A stretch of DNA of 64,000 nucleotides from Nitrospirota bacterium (GCA_040755395.1 JBFMAX010000017.1:1-64000); one strand, 5' to 3'; shown: positions 27,444-38,297, numbered from the stretch's first letter. A program made the numbers and translations. Notes: a model not told the origin generated them from the sequence alone.

Positions 27444-28559
27444 ATGATGAACGATCCGATCCGAGTCCTCGTGGTCGATGATTCCGCGTTCATGCGGAAA
27501 GCGCTGTGCGGCATGTTGGCATCGGACCCCCGCATCACGGTCGTCGGGACCGGGCGCAACGGGGAGGAGGCGCTCCAAAAACTCGATGAGTTGCGCCCCG
27601 ATGTGGTGACGCTCGACGTCGAAATGCCGGTAATGAACGGGCTCGCGGCGCTTCAACGCATTATGGAGACCCGGCCTCTGCCGGTGCTGATGGTAAGTTC
27701 TCTGACGACGGAAGGAGCCAAAGAGACGCTGGCGGCGCTGGAATTAGGAGCGGTGGATTATATCCCTAAACAACTCGACGGCGTGGCGACACGCATCGTC
27801 GAGGTCAAGGACGCGTTGATCGACAAAATCATCGCGGCTGCGGGGGCGGCCGGCACACTGCGCCGAAGACGCACGCGGGCTTCTCTTTCGAGGCCAGACG
27901 GGCAAGGCGTGAAAGCCGGATCGGCGGCGCAATCGGGTCCCGGCGCTCATGTGCCGGGTACCGTGTCGGCTTCAGCACGAGCCAGTTGGGGAGACAAACT
28001 GGTCGCCATTGGATGTTCGACGGGAGGCCCACGGGCACTGAGCGAGATCTTGCCGTTGTTGCCGGAGGATTTTCCAGCCGGAATCGTGATCGTTCAGCAC
28101 ATGCCGAAGTTTTTCACGAAGCCGTTTTCCGAGCGGATGAATCAGATCTGTCGCTTGGATGTCCGCGAAGCGTCAGATGGGGACATCGTGAAACCGGGCG
28201 TGGTGCTCATCGCACCGGGCGGCGTCCAGTTGAGGGTCGCGCGGCGGAGCACGATGGACGTCCAAGTGGCGTTGAGTTCCGATTCCGAGGGCCTGATGCA
28301 CGCCCCCTCGGTCGACGTCATGATGCAGTCGGTGGCGTCGGTTTACGGCGAGCGGGGGATCGGAGTGATCCTGACGGGAATGGGACATGACGGTCTGGAA
28401 GGAATGCGCGCGATCAAGGACGCCAAAGGTCGCACCATCGCGCAGGACGAAGCGACGTGCGTGGTGTATGGCATGCCCAAGGCTGTGGTCGAAGCCGGGT
28501 GCGCCGAGAAAGTCGTGCCGTTACCTCAGGTGGTGGGAGAGATCGTCAATATGGTGTGA
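27444..28559 (+). CDS. cheB: Chemotaxis methylesterase/glutamine deamidase CheB
   Basis: A 371-residue CheB. The N-terminal receiver has VVDDSAFMRK, phospho-Asp58 in TLDVEMPVMNG and YIPK. The C-terminal esterase has the catalytic Ser in IGCSTGGP, His in VQHMP and Asp in GMGHDG. It removes methyl groups added by CheR, giving adaptation. GGAGGAGAG precedes the ATG pair at 27444. Confidence 0.95.
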   Translation: MMNDPIRVLVVDDSAFMRKALCGMLASDPRITVVGTGRNGEEALQKLDELRPDVVTLDVEMPVMNGLAALQRIMETRPLPVLMVSSLTTEGAKETLAALELGAVDYIPKQLDGVATRIVEVKDALIDKIIAAAGAAGTLRRRRTRASLSRPDGQGVKAGSAAQSGPGAHVPGTVSASARASWGDKLVAIGCSTGGPRALSEILPLLPEDFPAGIVIVQHMPKFFTKPFSERMNQICRLDVREASDGDIVKPGVVLIAPGGVQLRVARRSTMDVQVALSSDSEGLMHAPSVDVMMQSVASVYGERGIGVILTGMGHDGLEGMRAIKDAKGRTIAQDEATCVVYGMPKAVVEAGCAEKVVPLPQVVGEIVNMV

Positions 28560-28647
28560 GCCATCGGGCTCCAGGTAGCGTGACCTGATAGAGCAGCTTT
28601 CGCAGAGGAACAGGAAGCGCTCAAAACTGGAAAGAGGAGAAAATAGC

Positions 28648-30333
28648 ATGTGGAAATTTCTGAATAACATGAAAATCGGACCGAAGTTTATTGCGTACAT
28701 CTGCGGGATAGCATTGGTGGTGACAGGGGTCGGCCTCTGGTTCGTCTATCAGCAGGAACAGGTAAAGATTCTTGGGTTGCTGGAAGCTCGCAGCAAGGTC
28801 ATCGAGAGGCAGATCCAGATCACGCGGGCCTACGTCGCCCAAAATTATGTCGCCAAGATCAAGAACTCCAAGGCTGGCAAGGACATCATCATCGCCAAGG
28901 AGCACGAGTCCAACCCGAACGCGATCCCGTTCCCTGCGACCGCCACACGAGAAATGGGAGAAGAGGCGTCGAAGGGAGGACTGTTCAGCACCAGGCTCAT
29001 CAGCCAGGAGCCGCTCAATCCGGACAATGTGCCTCGAGACGTGTTCGAAAAGGAGGCGATCAGGGCGATCATGAGCGGAGCCGAGAGTTACGCGAAGGTC
29101 GAGGAAACATCGGGTGTTTTGATGTTTCGTCGTGCGACGCCGGACAAAGCGAGCACTGCGGCCTGCATTGGGTGCCACCAAGGCAAACAGATCGGGGACG
29201 TCCTCGGCGTCTTGACCGTCGGGATTCCGATGGCGGCTGCGAAGGCGGCGTCGAATGAGTCGATGTATCGGACGGGAACGGTCATAGTGTCGGTGGTGCT
29301 GGCCGTGCTGGTTATGGTATACGTCCTGTTGCGAATCCTCGTGCTGAAACCGCTCACCTTCATGACCAAGATTTCTCAGGACATCTCGGAAGGGGAGGGC
29401 GACCTGACCAAACGGGTGCCCGTCAAGGGGCGGGACGAAATCGCCGAACTGGGCGGATACTTCAATCTCTTCATCGACAAGCTCCAGAAGATGATCTCGA
29501 AGGTCGCTCATGTGACCGATAGGGTTGCGTCCGCCGCCGTCCAGCTTTCGGCAACCGCCGAAGAAATCGCGAAGGGAACGGAGACGTTGACGTCCAGAAC
29601 AGCCCAAACAGCCACCGCTGTGGAGGAAATGAACTCCACCGTCGGAGAGGTAGCCCAGAATTCCAGCAAAGCGGCCAATATCGCGCAAGAAACCGTGAAG
29701 ATCGCGAAGGATGGGCGAGCGGTTGTCGGGGAGACGATCTCTGGCATGAAGCGACTCTCGGATGCGGTGGCGAACTCCGCAACGATTATCTCGGCCCTGG
29801 GCCGGTCATCGGACCAGATCGGTCAGATCGTGCGCGTTATCGAGGACATCGCTGACCAGACGAATTTGTTGGCGTTGAACGCAGCCATCGAAGCGGCGCG
29901 AGCCGGCGAACAGGGCCGTGGTTTTGCAGTCGTTGCGGATGAAGTCCGTAAGCTGGCGGAGCGGACGACCAAGGCGACCAAGGAGATTGTGGATATGATC
30001 CGCGAGATCCAGCACGACACGAAAGGTGCTGTCGAGGCCATGGAGGAAGGCACGCAGAAGGTGGCCGGCGGCGTCGAATTGGTCAACAAAACGGGTGAAG
30101 CTCTGTCCCGCATCGCCGAGATGGTGACGCAGAGCGCGGACATGATCCGGCAGATCGCCGTGGCGTCCGAGGAACAGTCAGTCGCGACTCAGCAAATCGC
30201 GAGCGACATTGAAAACGTCGCAAAGATCACCAAGGAATCCGCGGCGGGCGCCAACGAGTCGGCGAAAGCCAGCCAGGACCTCAGCAAGCTGGCGATCGAG
30301 CTGCAAGCCATCGTCGGCGGGTTCAAAATGTGA
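28648..30333 (+). CDS. Chemoreceptor with periplasmic Tll0287-like heme-binding domain
   Basis: A 561-residue receptor. Transmembrane helix 1 is at ~15-35 ([20 protein letters not shown]). The periplasmic DUF3365/Tll0287-like domain ends with a c-type heme motif, Cys173-Ile-Gly-Cys176-His177. Helix 2 is near 210-232 ([17 protein letters not shown]), followed by HAMP and a full signalling domain ([20 protein letters not shown]). The heme motif suggests sensing of redox state or a gas such as O2 or NO. GAGGAG precedes the ATG, and cheW follows after 33 bases. Confidence 0.9.
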   Translation: MWKFLNNMKIGPKFIAYICGIALVVTGVGLWFVYQQEQVKILGLLEARSKVIERQIQITRAYVAQNYVAKIKNSKAGKDIIIAKEHESNPNAIPFPATATREMGEEASKGGLFSTRLISQEPLNPDNVPRDVFEKEAIRAIMSGAESYAKVEETSGVLMFRRATPDKASTAACIGCHQGKQIGDVLGVLTVGIPMAAAKAASNESMYRTGTVIVSVVLAVLVMVYVLLRILVLKPLTFMTKISQDISEGEGDLTKRVPVKGRDEIAELGGYFNLFIDKLQKMISKVAHVTDRVASAAVQLSATAEEIAKGTETLTSRTAQTATAVEEMNSTVGEVAQNSSKAANIAQETVKIAKDGRAVVGETISGMKRLSDAVANSATIISALGRSSDQIGQIVRVIEDIADQTNLLALNAAIEAARAGEQGRGFAVVADEVRKLAERTTKATKEIVDMIREIQHDTKGAVEAMEEGTQKVAGGVELVNKTGEALSRIAEMVTQSADMIRQIAVASEEQSVATQQIASDIENVAKITKESAAGANESAKASQDLSKLAIELQAIVGGFKM

Positions 30334-30366
30334 TCGCGGCGATGGAACAACGGAAAGGAACGCACA

Positions 30367-30903
30367 ATGATCGCGCAAGACACCAACATGCCGCCAACGG
30401 TTTCGTCCGCACGGGTCCAGGAAGTCGGCCGTGAGGCCAAGACGGCGGAAGAACTCTGCCAGTTTGTGACGTGCCGGGTAGGAAACGAAGAGTTCGCGCT
30501 GGACGTGCTGAGCGTCCAGGAGATTAACCGCATGGTGGAGATTACGCGGGTGCCGAAGGCGCCATCCTACGTGGAGGGTGTGATCAATTTGCGAGGACGG
30601 ATCATTCCGGTGCTGGACCTGCGCCGGCGCTTCGGGTTGCCGGGAGTCGAGCGCACCGCACGGTTCCGGATCGTGGTCGTGTCGGTCCGACAGCGCCTGG
30701 TGGGGTTGATCGTCGATTCGGTGGAAGAAGTGCTGAGGATTCCGAAGAGCGCCATTGAACCGCCGCCGACGATTGGCGCGTCGGCGGGAGCCGAATACAC
30801 CCAAGGAGTGGGCCGTATCGAAGATCGGCTCCTGATCGTCTTGGACTTGGTGCGGCTCCTGATGCCGGGCGAGGAAGCCGCGATCGAGGCGGTTACGGGG
30901 TGA
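30367..30903 (+). CDS. cheW: Chemotaxis coupling protein CheW
   Basis: A 178-residue CheW with a ~30-residue flexible N terminus. The fold motifs are QFVTCRVGNEEFALDVLSV, VPKAPSYVEGVINLRGRIIP, VLDLRRRFG and VGLIVDSVEEV. It links receptors to CheA. The 3' end overlaps a convergent small gene by 11 bases. Confidence 0.94.
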   Translation: MIAQDTNMPPTVSSARVQEVGREAKTAEELCQFVTCRVGNEEFALDVLSVQEINRMVEITRVPKAPSYVEGVINLRGRIIPVLDLRRRFGLPGVERTARFRIVVVSVRQRLVGLIVDSVEEVLRIPKSAIEPPPTIGASAGAEYTQGVGRIEDRLLIVLDLVRLLMPGEEAAIEAVTG

Positions 30904-31261
30904 TAGGGTTCGACGGAGGAGCGGGAGGCGAGGGCGGTTGCTCACGCTGCCGGGCACGGGACGCGTTCAATACCCGCTCGAGGATGCCGAGCGATTCGTT
31001 GAGCAGATCCGACGCGCAGGACAGGGTGACCTGGAACTGCTGCATCGCTTCTTCCCAGCGGCCTTCACGTTGGAGAGACTGGAACCGCTTGTGCTGTTCC
31101 TCGAGGATCGCCTGCTTCGCATCGAGGATCAGGTGATCGAGGGGACTCACGCGCTCCCTCCCTTGCTCGTTCAAAGTGGTGCCGCACCGTAACAGAGTCG
31201 AAAGCCGGACTGCAAGAGACTCCGGCGGCATTTCATATCCCGCTTTCGGTCTAGTGGCCAT
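30893..31261 (-). CDS. Small helical protein, opposite strand between cheW and motA
   Basis: A 122-residue ORF beginning MATRPKAGYEMPPESLAVRL, with a central amphipathic coiled segment (DHLILDAKQAILEEQHKRFQ, REGRWEEAMQQFQVTLSCAS) and a Pro-rich tail. Size and helicity resemble small flagellar chaperone-type proteins, but no family is recognised. It is the only minus-strand gene in the motility region. The ATG at 31261 has no strong ribosome site, so the start is uncertain. Confidence 0.5.
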   Translation of the reverse strand: MATRPKAGYEMPPESLAVRLSTLLRCGTTLNEQGRERVSPLDHLILDAKQAILEEQHKRFQSLQREGRWEEAMQQFQVTLSCASDLLNESLGILERVLNASRARQREQPPSPPAPPSNPITP

Positions 31262-31295
31262 ACCATCGAGGAAAAAGAGGGGGGGGTGATTAGAC

Positions 31296-32063
31296 GTGGA
31301 CCTTGCGACCCTCATCGGAGTCGTCATCGCTATCGGCTCGATTCTCGGCGGACAAGCGCTGGAGGGGGGGCACCTCGGCTCGATTCTCCAGTTGACCGCC
31401 TTCGTTATCGTGATCGGCGGGACTGTTGGCGCGATCTGTGTCCAAAATCCGTTGTCCGTCGTGGTCAAAAGCGTGGCACTGGCCAAGCTGGCGATTCAGG
31501 ATGTCAAGCGGGACCACAAGGGCACTATCACGCAGATTCTTGATCTGGCCAACCTGTCCCGGAAGCAGGGCCTCTTGGCGCTCGAAGGCAAGTTGAAGGA
31601 CATCAACGACCCGTTCTTCCGGAAAGGCGTCCAGTTGATCGTGGACGGAACCGATCCCAAGGTGGTGCACGAGATCCTCGAGATCGACGCCGAGCACCAC
31701 GAGACAGAGGGGCTGACTGCCGCCAAAGTGTGGGAAGCGGCGGGCGGATACGCGCCGACGGTGGGCATTTTGGGTGCCGTGCTCGGCTTGATCCATGTCA
31801 TGGAAAACCTGGCCGATCCTTCGAAGCTCGGCAGCGGCATCGCCACGGCGTTCGTGGCGACGGTCTACGGAGTCGGATCGGCGAACCTGCTGTTCCTGCC
31901 CTTGGCCAACAAGATCAAACTGAAACTCAAAGAAGAGACGGCCGCCCGCACGATGCTGATCATGGGCCTAGTCGGTCTAGCGCAGGGCGAGAACCCGCGG
32001 CTGCTACAAGAAAAGTTGGAAGGCTATCTGCCGAAGCAGGAACGCACGAAGGACAAGAAATAA
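31296..32063 (+). CDS. motA: Flagellar motor stator protein MotA
   Basis: A 255-residue stator subunit starting at GTG 31296 after a GGGGGGTGA ribosome site. The four membrane segments include LATLIGVVIAIGSILGGQAL near the N terminus and YAPTVGILGAVLGLIHVM in the conserved third helix. The cytoplasmic loop between helices 2 and 3 is charged, as needed to act on the rotor protein FliG. It pairs with the motB gene 94 bases downstream. Confidence 0.93.
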   Translation: MDLATLIGVVIAIGSILGGQALEGGHLGSILQLTAFVIVIGGTVGAICVQNPLSVVVKSVALAKLAIQDVKRDHKGTITQILDLANLSRKQGLLALEGKLKDINDPFFRKGVQLIVDGTDPKVVHEILEIDAEHHETEGLTAAKVWEAAGGYAPTVGILGAVLGLIHVMENLADPSKLGSGIATAFVATVYGVGSANLLFLPLANKIKLKLKEETAARTMLIMGLVGLAQGENPRLLQEKLEGYLPKQERTKDKK

Positions 32064-32157
32064 CGTGGCTCGTGAAGCGTGAAGCGTCTCTTGTAAGAGT
32101 CTAGCAACGTGCGGTTCATGAGGTGCGAACGACGGGGGACAAGCGGCGGCTTGCGCA

Positions 32158-32982
32158 ATGGCCAAGAAACACCAACACGAAGAACACGAGAATCACGAGC
32201 GCTGGCTCGTGTCCTATGCGGACTTCATCACGCTGTTGTTCGCCTTTTTCGTCGTGATGTATTCGGTCTCGGTTGTCAACGAGGGCAGGTTCAGGACGGT
32301 CAGCGAATCGATTAAGGCCGCCCTGCACCCCATCGTCAGCCCACCCACAACGCCCTTGGCGTTCAACATTGGGGACCACAAACCGGCGCTCGTGGCGCCC
32401 GATCTGCCCGGCAGCAAAGAACTTGTCATTCGGCGGCTGCGGGAGGTCGTGAAGTCATTGCAGCCGGCGGCACGGTTTGCGCTCATTCATGTCATGGAGC
32501 GGATGGACGGAGAAATCGTCATCACCATTCCGGATCACATCCTGTTCAACAGCGGCGAAGCCGTCATCCGCCAAAACGCGTTACCCTTTTTGTGGGCTTT
32601 GGCCGAAGTCCTGATTGAATTGGATCGACATGTTAAGGTGGAAGGCCATACGGACAACGTGCCGATCCGGACGACGCTGTATCCATCGAACTGGGAGCTT
32701 TCGGCGGCCCGCGCGGTCATGGTCGTGCGCGTGCTCACCGAACTGTATGGAGTGCCGGCGGATCACCTGGCCGCCATCGGCTATGCTGAGTCCCGTCCGA
32801 TTGCGGACAATCGAACCCCCGAAGGCCGAGCGCAAAATCGACGGGTGGAGATCGTCGTGCTCGAACGATCGCCGGCGTCGCAGACAACGGTTCCGCCTTC
32901 GGATGGGTCGTCGTCCGAAGCCAATTCGCCGGCTGCTCCGGCAGTTCCTGCTTCCGGACCATCCCAGACCGCGGCTGGGTGA
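32158..32982 (+). CDS. motB: Flagellar motor stator protein MotB
   Basis: A 274-residue MotB. A charged N terminus is followed by one membrane helix with the ion-carrying Asp22 in SYADFITLLFAFFVVMYSVS. The C-terminal OmpA-like peptidoglycan-binding domain contains EGHTDNVPI and LSAARAVMVVRVL, then IGYAESRP and NRRVEIVV. The Pro/Ser-rich tail is variable. The Ala next to the Asp and the overall pattern favour proton use, which is an inference. Confidence 0.93.
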   Translation: MAKKHQHEEHENHERWLVSYADFITLLFAFFVVMYSVSVVNEGRFRTVSESIKAALHPIVSPPTTPLAFNIGDHKPALVAPDLPGSKELVIRRLREVVKSLQPAARFALIHVMERMDGEIVITIPDHILFNSGEAVIRQNALPFLWALAEVLIELDRHVKVEGHTDNVPIRTTLYPSNWELSAARAVMVVRVLTELYGVPADHLAAIGYAESRPIADNRTPEGRAQNRRVEIVVLERSPASQTTVPPSDGSSSEANSPAAPAVPASGPSQTAAG

Positions 32983-33109
32983 CGCGAGCGTGAGATGTCG
33001 GCGTCGTGGCGCCCTACAGATCGCCGCAATGCGTGCCGATACAGTAGCAGCGTCCGGTTGAAGAGGACAGTATCCGTAGTTATGGATCCTTAACCAAGGA
33101 GTTATGCCC

Positions 33110-33469
33110 ATGGACGTGACGACTCGTGAGCTTCCGGATGCCGTCATCTGCGATTTGGCTGGAGACTTGACCTATGCCAATCGGCAGGCCTTCAAGGCTG
33201 CAGTCGATCGGGTCAAGCAAAGCGGGTGCCCGCATCTCATTGTGAATCTTGAACGAGTGCGGTTCATCGACAGCTCGGGATTGGGACTGTTAGCTCTCAC
33301 TGCCTCGACTTTTCAGGCGCAACACAAACATCTGAGTCTCCTAAGACCCCAGCCGTATGTCCGGGAAATCCTCACCTTGGCCAATCTGGCCAAGATGATC
33401 CCCATCTATGATTCGGAAACGGACGCTCGCCGGCAGCAAGGGGTTATGGGGCAGGCGAACGTCGTATGA
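33110..33469 (+). CDS. STAS-domain anti-sigma factor antagonist (RsbV/SpoIIAA-like)
   Basis: A 119-residue STAS domain with the phosphorylatable serine in FIDSSGLGLLAL. In partner switching the unphosphorylated protein binds an RsbW-like kinase. ATG 33110 lies eight bases after AAGGAG and is preferred over ATG 33104. It opens an operon with a PP2C phosphatase (next gene) and an RsbW-like ATPase (38689), the two enzymes expected to set its phosphorylation. Confidence 0.88.
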   Translation: MDVTTRELPDAVICDLAGDLTYANRQAFKAAVDRVKQSGCPHLIVNLERVRFIDSSGLGLLALTASTFQAQHKHLSLLRPQPYVREILTLANLAKMIPIYDSETDARRQQGVMGQANVV

Positions 33470-33473
33470 GCGC

Positions 33474-34688
33474 ATGAGCGATGGTCGAGTGCAAGATGAA
33501 TCGCTCCAGGCGACGTGTCGAGCGGGCGCCTGGGAGGGGGGCGGCACGATCGTGGTTGCGGACGACGATGCGGTCAGCCGCACCGCGACGGCTGCTAAGC
33601 TCAGGCGGCTCGGGCATCAGGTCCACGAAGCCGCCGATGGTGCGGAGGCCTTGGCGTTGATCACCCAGCTCAAGCCCGATTTGGCGGTCCTGGACTGGAT
33701 TATGCCGGGTTTTGATGGGCCATCGGTCTGCGAGGCCGTCCGACGCGAGCCCGAGCTGAAGTCGTGCCAACTGATCTTGCTGACTGCCCTCGATCAACCC
33801 GACCAATTGGTTGAAGGTTTGGCCCGGGGCGCCGACGATTTCTTGTCGAAGTCGGCCACCACACAGGAATTGCTGGCCAGAATCAAAGCCGGGCTGCGCA
33901 GCAGCCGCCTCGTGCGGCAGGTGGAAGCGGCCAACCGGGATCTGCAGGACGAATTGCGTGCCGCCAGCGCCTATGTGCAGACGCTCTTGCCGCGGCCAGG
34001 GTTCGTCGGCTGTCACGTTCGGTGCGACTGGAAGTACATCCCCTCACTCGCCTTAGGGGGAGATCTCTTTCTAGTCCACCCCGACTCCGACTGGGTCGCC
34101 CTGGCGATGTTCGACGCATCGGGGCACGGGGTGTCGGCCGCTCTCCGGGCTGCGGCCTTTGCGGCATTTTTGCGGGAGCGCTGGAGGACCCAACCGAATG
34201 CCGTCATGGTCCCTCACCTGGTGGTGGAGGAAGCGTCCCGTGTGTTCCCCCTGAGTGCCGAGGGCTTCTATTTTACGGTGTGGCTCGGCGGTTGGGATGT
34301 CCGGTCCGGTCGGCTGGTGTGGGCGAGTGCCGGCCATAGCGGAGCGCTCCTCGTGCGAGACGGCGGGTTCGAATGGCTGGCTTTTCCCTCGCTGCCGTTG
34401 GGGTTTGTGCCGGGGGAACCCTGCCCTGTGGCCGAAACGCGGATCGGGTCAGGCGAGCGGCTTGTGCTTGTGAGCGATGGGCTGTATGAGGCGCGGGATG
34501 CATCCGGAACGGTTTGGGGCCGGCATCGATTGGGGGAATCGGCATTCACCCACCGTCACGCAACGCTGGACCAGTTCGTCGCGCGGGTGGTAGAGGCGGC
34601 TCGGGCGTGGATGCCGAGCGACATGTTTCCCGACGATGTGGCCGTGTTCGCCGCCGAGGCTGTCCATGAGCACACCGTCAGCGGTTGA
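33474..34688 (+). CDS. Receiver-PP2C (RsbU/SpoIIE-type) phosphatase
   Basis: About 404 residues. The receiver domain covers ~25-145 (IVVADDDAVSRT, VLDWIMPGFDG, SKSATT in place of the usual Lys-Pro). A coiled linker follows, then the SpoIIE-type phosphatase: ALGGDLFLVHPD, MFDASGHGVSAAL, ASAGHSGALLV and LVSDGLYEARD carry the metal-binding aspartates. It should dephosphorylate the STAS protein when the receiver is phosphorylated, probably by the hybrid kinase downstream. It starts five bases after the STAS stop. Confidence 0.88.
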   Translation: MSDGRVQDESLQATCRAGAWEGGGTIVVADDDAVSRTATAAKLRRLGHQVHEAADGAEALALITQLKPDLAVLDWIMPGFDGPSVCEAVRREPELKSCQLILLTALDQPDQLVEGLARGADDFLSKSATTQELLARIKAGLRSSRLVRQVEAANRDLQDELRAASAYVQTLLPRPGFVGCHVRCDWKYIPSLALGGDLFLVHPDSDWVALAMFDASGHGVSAALRAAAFAAFLRERWRTQPNAVMVPHLVVEEASRVFPLSAEGFYFTVWLGGWDVRSGRLVWASAGHSGALLVRDGGFEWLAFPSLPLGFVPGEPCPVAETRIGSGERLVLVSDGLYEARDASGTVWGRHRLGESAFTHRHATLDQFVARVVEAARAWMPSDMFPDDVAVFAAEAVHEHTVSG

Positions 34689-34853
34689 GCCATTTGCCCG
34701 GGTACGCGCCAGGTCGATCGTTACCTTGGTGCTCGATGCCGGGGTGGGGCTGGCGGCGGAGTGTAGCATCACCGGGCTGACTGGTATGACGAGACGCAAC
34801 CCGCGTGGGCCATCGGAGGGCTTGGTCTCGCAGCGGTTGCGGGGCTGGTCATC
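34666..34853 (+). other. Frameshifted membrane-anchor region of the hybrid kinase
   Basis: ATG 34666, overlapping the phosphatase stop region, begins MSTPSAVEPFARVRARSIVT and runs into a hydrophobic stretch (LVLDAGVGLAAE). In the frame of the downstream kinase, after a TAG near 34765, the DNA encodes DWYDETQPAWAIGGLGLAAV and a further hydrophobic stretch, joining the kinase at 34854. A single frameshift around 34765-34790 would unite the two into a membrane-anchored kinase. Confidence 0.5.
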
Positions 34854-37800
34854 GTGGGGAAACGATTCAAACGGCAACTCCGGCAGGTCGATACCGAACG
34901 CGTAGCGGAACAGGACCGGACTCACGTAGCCGTCATGTTCGAAGCGGTCGGGTGCGGCCTTGTGCTGACCGACCGACGGGGTACGATTTTGCGCGTGAAT
35001 GGGGAGAGTGAACGCATGTTCGGCTATACCAGCGGAGAGCTGGTCGGGCAACCGATCACGCACCTGATCCCACACTCCGCAAGTGACGTCATGAATTCGT
35101 TCGACCAGGCGTGGGCCGGGATCCCGGTGACTGGAATAATGGAACGGGGCGTCATGCAAGTCGGTCGGCACAAAAACGGCGGAGTCCTGATGGTGCGGCC
35201 GACCATCGTGCACTTCGGCGACGAACCGGAAGCTCCGCTGCTGTGGTCGATCATCGATCTCACGGCGGAGGGCTGGCAACCGTCGGCCTCGACCGATTCC
35301 CCCCATCACTGGGAATCGATGATCGACACCATTGACGGCGTCGTGTGGGAAGCCGACCCTCACACGTTTCAATTTCTGTACGTCAGTCGGAAGGCGGAGG
35401 CGTTACTCGGGTATCCGGCCTCGTACTGGACGCAGCTGCCAACGTTTTGGATCGACCATGTCCATCCACTGGACCGCGATCGGGTCGTCGAATTTTACCG
35501 GCAGCACACGCAGGCCGGTCGATCCCACACGATGGAGTACCGGATGTTGGCCGCCGATGGTCGCACCGTGTGGGTCAAGGACCTCGTCGTTCTTGACCGG
35601 CTGCCGTCAAGCGCCACGAGACTCCGGGGCTTCCTCGTGGATATCACCGAGATTAAGCAGGCGTTAAACGCGGTGGCGGTTCAATACGAGATCGCCATGT
35701 TGGGTGCGGGCCGCAGCCGGCTGGAAGACATCGCCGGGCCGATTCTTCAATCAATGTGTCAGCATTGGGACTGGGATCTAGGCTGTCTTTGGCTGGTTGA
35801 TGCCAAGGCAGGGTGTCTGCGCTGGGAAACCGCCAGCGGCCTCTGCGAAGACCGCGTCCGTCTCGTCACGGACGTCCAGGCTGCCTGGACGCTTCGAAAA
35901 GGGGAGGGGCTTGCCGGAGCGGCATGGGCAACCAAGCAGGTCGAATGGCGCACGGACCTCGCGCACCTCCCGGACTACGCCGGCTGGAGTGGGGATGAGC
36001 GGATCGCCCTCTGTAGCGGCGTCGCGTTCCCCATACTAGTCCAGCAAGAGCCCATCGCCATCATCGAGCTGTTCAGCGTGGCGAGACGTGAGGCTGATGA
36101 CGCACTCGACACCGCGCTGCGAGGCATCGGGATACAACTCGGCCTAGGTCTTGAGCGTCAACAGGCCGAGGAGCGGCTGCGAACAAGTGAGCTGCGATTC
36201 CGACAGGCGATGGAGACCACGACCGACGGGCTTTGGGACTGGAACCTGGTGACCCGGCATGCCTACCACAGTCCAGCCTGGGTTCGGATGCTCGGTCTGG
36301 AACACCATGAGATTCCGCTCAACAACATCAACGACTGGCGCTTGCGGGTGCATCCGGATGACCGATCGCGATTCGATGAGATCCTAGATTCGCTAGGTCG
36401 TCCAGACGCACCCGATCACTTCGTGCTCGAACATCGCCTGCAGCATCGGTCCGGTCGCTGGATGTGGGTGTCGATGCGCGGACGAGTGGTGGAGCGAAGT
36501 GGAGACGGAACTCCCCTCCGGGTCATGGGCATCACCCAGGATCTCACCGAACGGATACAGACGGAAGAGACGCTGCGGCGCTCCGCTGCCGAGCTGGAAG
36601 CGGCCAATGCAGAACTGCTGAAGGCGCGGGATGAGGCGCTGAGCGCCGCGCGAGCGAAGGCTCAATTTCTCGCCATGATGAGCCACGAAATCCGAACCCC
36701 GATGAACGGAGTCATCGGGATGACCAGTGTGTTGCTGGAGACCGAGTTAACCGAAGAACAGCGCCGGCTGGTCGAGACAACCAAAAGCAGCGGAGAGGTT
36801 GCGCTGGCCATCATCAACGATATTTTGGATTACTCAAAGATCGAGGCTGGCAAACTTGAGCTGGAACGGATCGAATTCGATTTGCGCCTTTGCCTCGAGG
36901 AGGTCACGGACCTGTTCTCGAAGCAGGCGTATGGCAAAGGGCTGGATCTGGCGCTCGTGATCGAGGCTGGCGTGCCGGAGCGAGTTCTCGGCGATCCGAC
37001 GAGACTTCGCCAGGTCCTGCTCAATCTGATCGGCAATGCGGTCAAGTTCACGGAGTGCGGGGAAGTCGTCGTGCGGGTGACGCAGGAGACCCCCGGTGGC
37101 CACACCCCCGATGCCGTCACCCTCCGGTTCGTCGTCCAGGATACCGGCGTCGGGATCGGACGCGACGACCAACGGCGGCTGTTTCAGGTCTTCAGCCAAG
37201 TCGATGTCTCGACTACGCGGAAGTACGGAGGCACCGGCCTCGGGTTGGCGATTGCCAAGCGGCTGGTCGAGCTGATGGGGGGAACCATTGACGTTCAGAG
37301 CGAGCCGGGCCGAGGGAGCCGTTTTTGGTTTGACGTGCCCCTTTTCCTGGCGCCGACCCGAACTGCCGAGCCTCCGGATCGGGCTGTCACACTGGCCGGC
37401 CGGCACGTGCTGTGCGTCGATCATCATCGCGCCAGCCGAGCGGCGCTCGTGGGGCTCCTGGCCCGCTCGGAAATGGTGCCGATAGAGGCGAGCTGCGCGT
37501 CTGAGGCGACAGCGATCCTCCGGCGGGCGGCGGAAGCTGGTACACCGATCCCGCTCGTGCTGATGGACCTCCACCTCCCGGACGCGAACGGGTATGAATT
37601 GGCGAGAGTGATCAAGACGGATCCGGCCTTGGAAACGACCAAGCTGATTGCGCTCACCGCTGTGGGACGACAGGGCGAGGCGCGGGAGGCGCGTGAAGCC
37701 GGATTTGCAGCTTACCTCCACAAGCCGATCCGCCAGGCGGCGTTGATGGACTGTCTTCGGCTCGTGCTCGGGCAGGAGAACAGAGACGAGGCGAGCTCGG

Positions 37801-38297
37801 CGCCGATCATCACTCGGCACACCCTCAAGGAGGCGGCAAGACGACACAAAATCTTATTGGCTGAAGACAACCAGGTGAATCAACTGGTGGCGGTCACGAT
37901 GCTCCAGAAATTGGGCTATGCCGTCGAGGTCGTTTCGGATGGGGCTCAGGCCGTCGAAGCCGCCCAGCGCGGCGGGTATGCGTGTGTGCTGATGGACTGT
38001 ATGATGCCGAATCTTGATGGCTATGCGGCAACAGGCTTCATCCGCAAGGCGGAAACCGGGCGGCCCCGCGTGCCGATCATCGCCCTGACGGCCAACGCGC
38101 TGCCTGAAGACCGCCAGCGTTGTCTGGATGCGGGCATGGACGATTTTCTCACCAAGCCGCTTAGGATCAACCAGCTCGCGGCCGTGCTGGATCGGTGGAT
38201 ACCACGCGAGACCACACGGATGCCGGCTGAGACCTGGTCTCCTGAGAGTGCGGGCCGGTCTGGTGGGGAGTCCCATATGAAGGAGGGGACAGAATGA
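34854..38297 (+). CDS. Hybrid sensor histidine kinase: PAS-PAS-GAF-PAS-HisKA-HATPase-REC-REC
   Basis: A 1147-residue protein from GTG 34854. Two PAS domains cover ~20-270 ([20 protein letters not shown]; the second begins [20 protein letters not shown]). A GAF domain covers ~285-445 and a third PAS/PAC ~450-575. The dimerisation domain carries His611 in [12 protein letters not shown], followed by the ATPase ([17 protein letters not shown]). The first receiver, phospho-Asp905, has a degenerate acidic pocket (VDHHRAS). The second, Asp1048, is canonical ([21 protein letters not shown]). The stop overlaps the HPt gene by ATGA, giving a phosphorelay. The N-terminal anchor seems lost by frameshift. 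Confidence 0.9.
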   Translation: MGKRFKRQLRQVDTERVAEQDRTHVAVMFEAVGCGLVLTDRRGTILRVNGESERMFGYTSGELVGQPITHLIPHSASDVMNSFDQAWAGIPVTGIMERGVMQVGRHKNGGVLMVRPTIVHFGDEPEAPLLWSIIDLTAEGWQPSASTDSPHHWESMIDTIDGVVWEADPHTFQFLYVSRKAEALLGYPASYWTQLPTFWIDHVHPLDRDRVVEFYRQHTQAGRSHTMEYRMLAADGRTVWVKDLVVLDRLPSSATRLRGFLVDITEIKQALNAVAVQYEIAMLGAGRSRLEDIAGPILQSMCQHWDWDLGCLWLVDAKAGCLRWETASGLCEDRVRLVTDVQAAWTLRKGEGLAGAAWATKQVEWRTDLAHLPDYAGWSGDERIALCSGVAFPILVQQEPIAIIELFSVARREADDALDTALRGIGIQLGLGLERQQAEERLRTSELRFRQAMETTTDGLWDWNLVTRHAYHSPAWVRMLGLEHHEIPLNNINDWRLRVHPDDRSRFDEILDSLGRPDAPDHFVLEHRLQHRSGRWMWVSMRGRVVERSGDGTPLRVMGITQDLTERIQTEETLRRSAAELEAANAELLKARDEALSAARAKAQFLAMMSHEIRTPMNGVIGMTSVLLETELTEEQRRLVETTKSSGEVALAIINDILDYSKIEAGKLELERIEFDLRLCLEEVTDLFSKQAYGKGLDLALVIEAGVPERVLGDPTRLRQVLLNLIGNAVKFTECGEVVVRVTQETPGGHTPDAVTLRFVVQDTGVGIGRDDQRRLFQVFSQVDVSTTRKYGGTGLGLAIAKRLVELMGGTIDVQSEPGRGSRFWFDVPLFLAPTRTAEPPDRAVTLAGRHVLCVDHHRASRAALVGLLARSEMVPIEASCASEATAILRRAAEAGTPIPLVLMDLHLPDANGYELARVIKTDPALETTKLIALTAVGRQGEAREAREAGFAAYLHKPIRQAALMDCLRLVLGQENRDEASSAPIITRHTLKEAARRHKILLAEDNQVNQLVAVTMLQKLGYAVEVVSDGAQAVEAAQRGGYACVLMDCMMPNLDGYAATGFIRKAETGRPRVPIIALTANALPEDRQRCLDAGMDDFLTKPLRINQLAAVLDRWIPRETTRMPAETWSPESAGRSGGESHMKEGTE

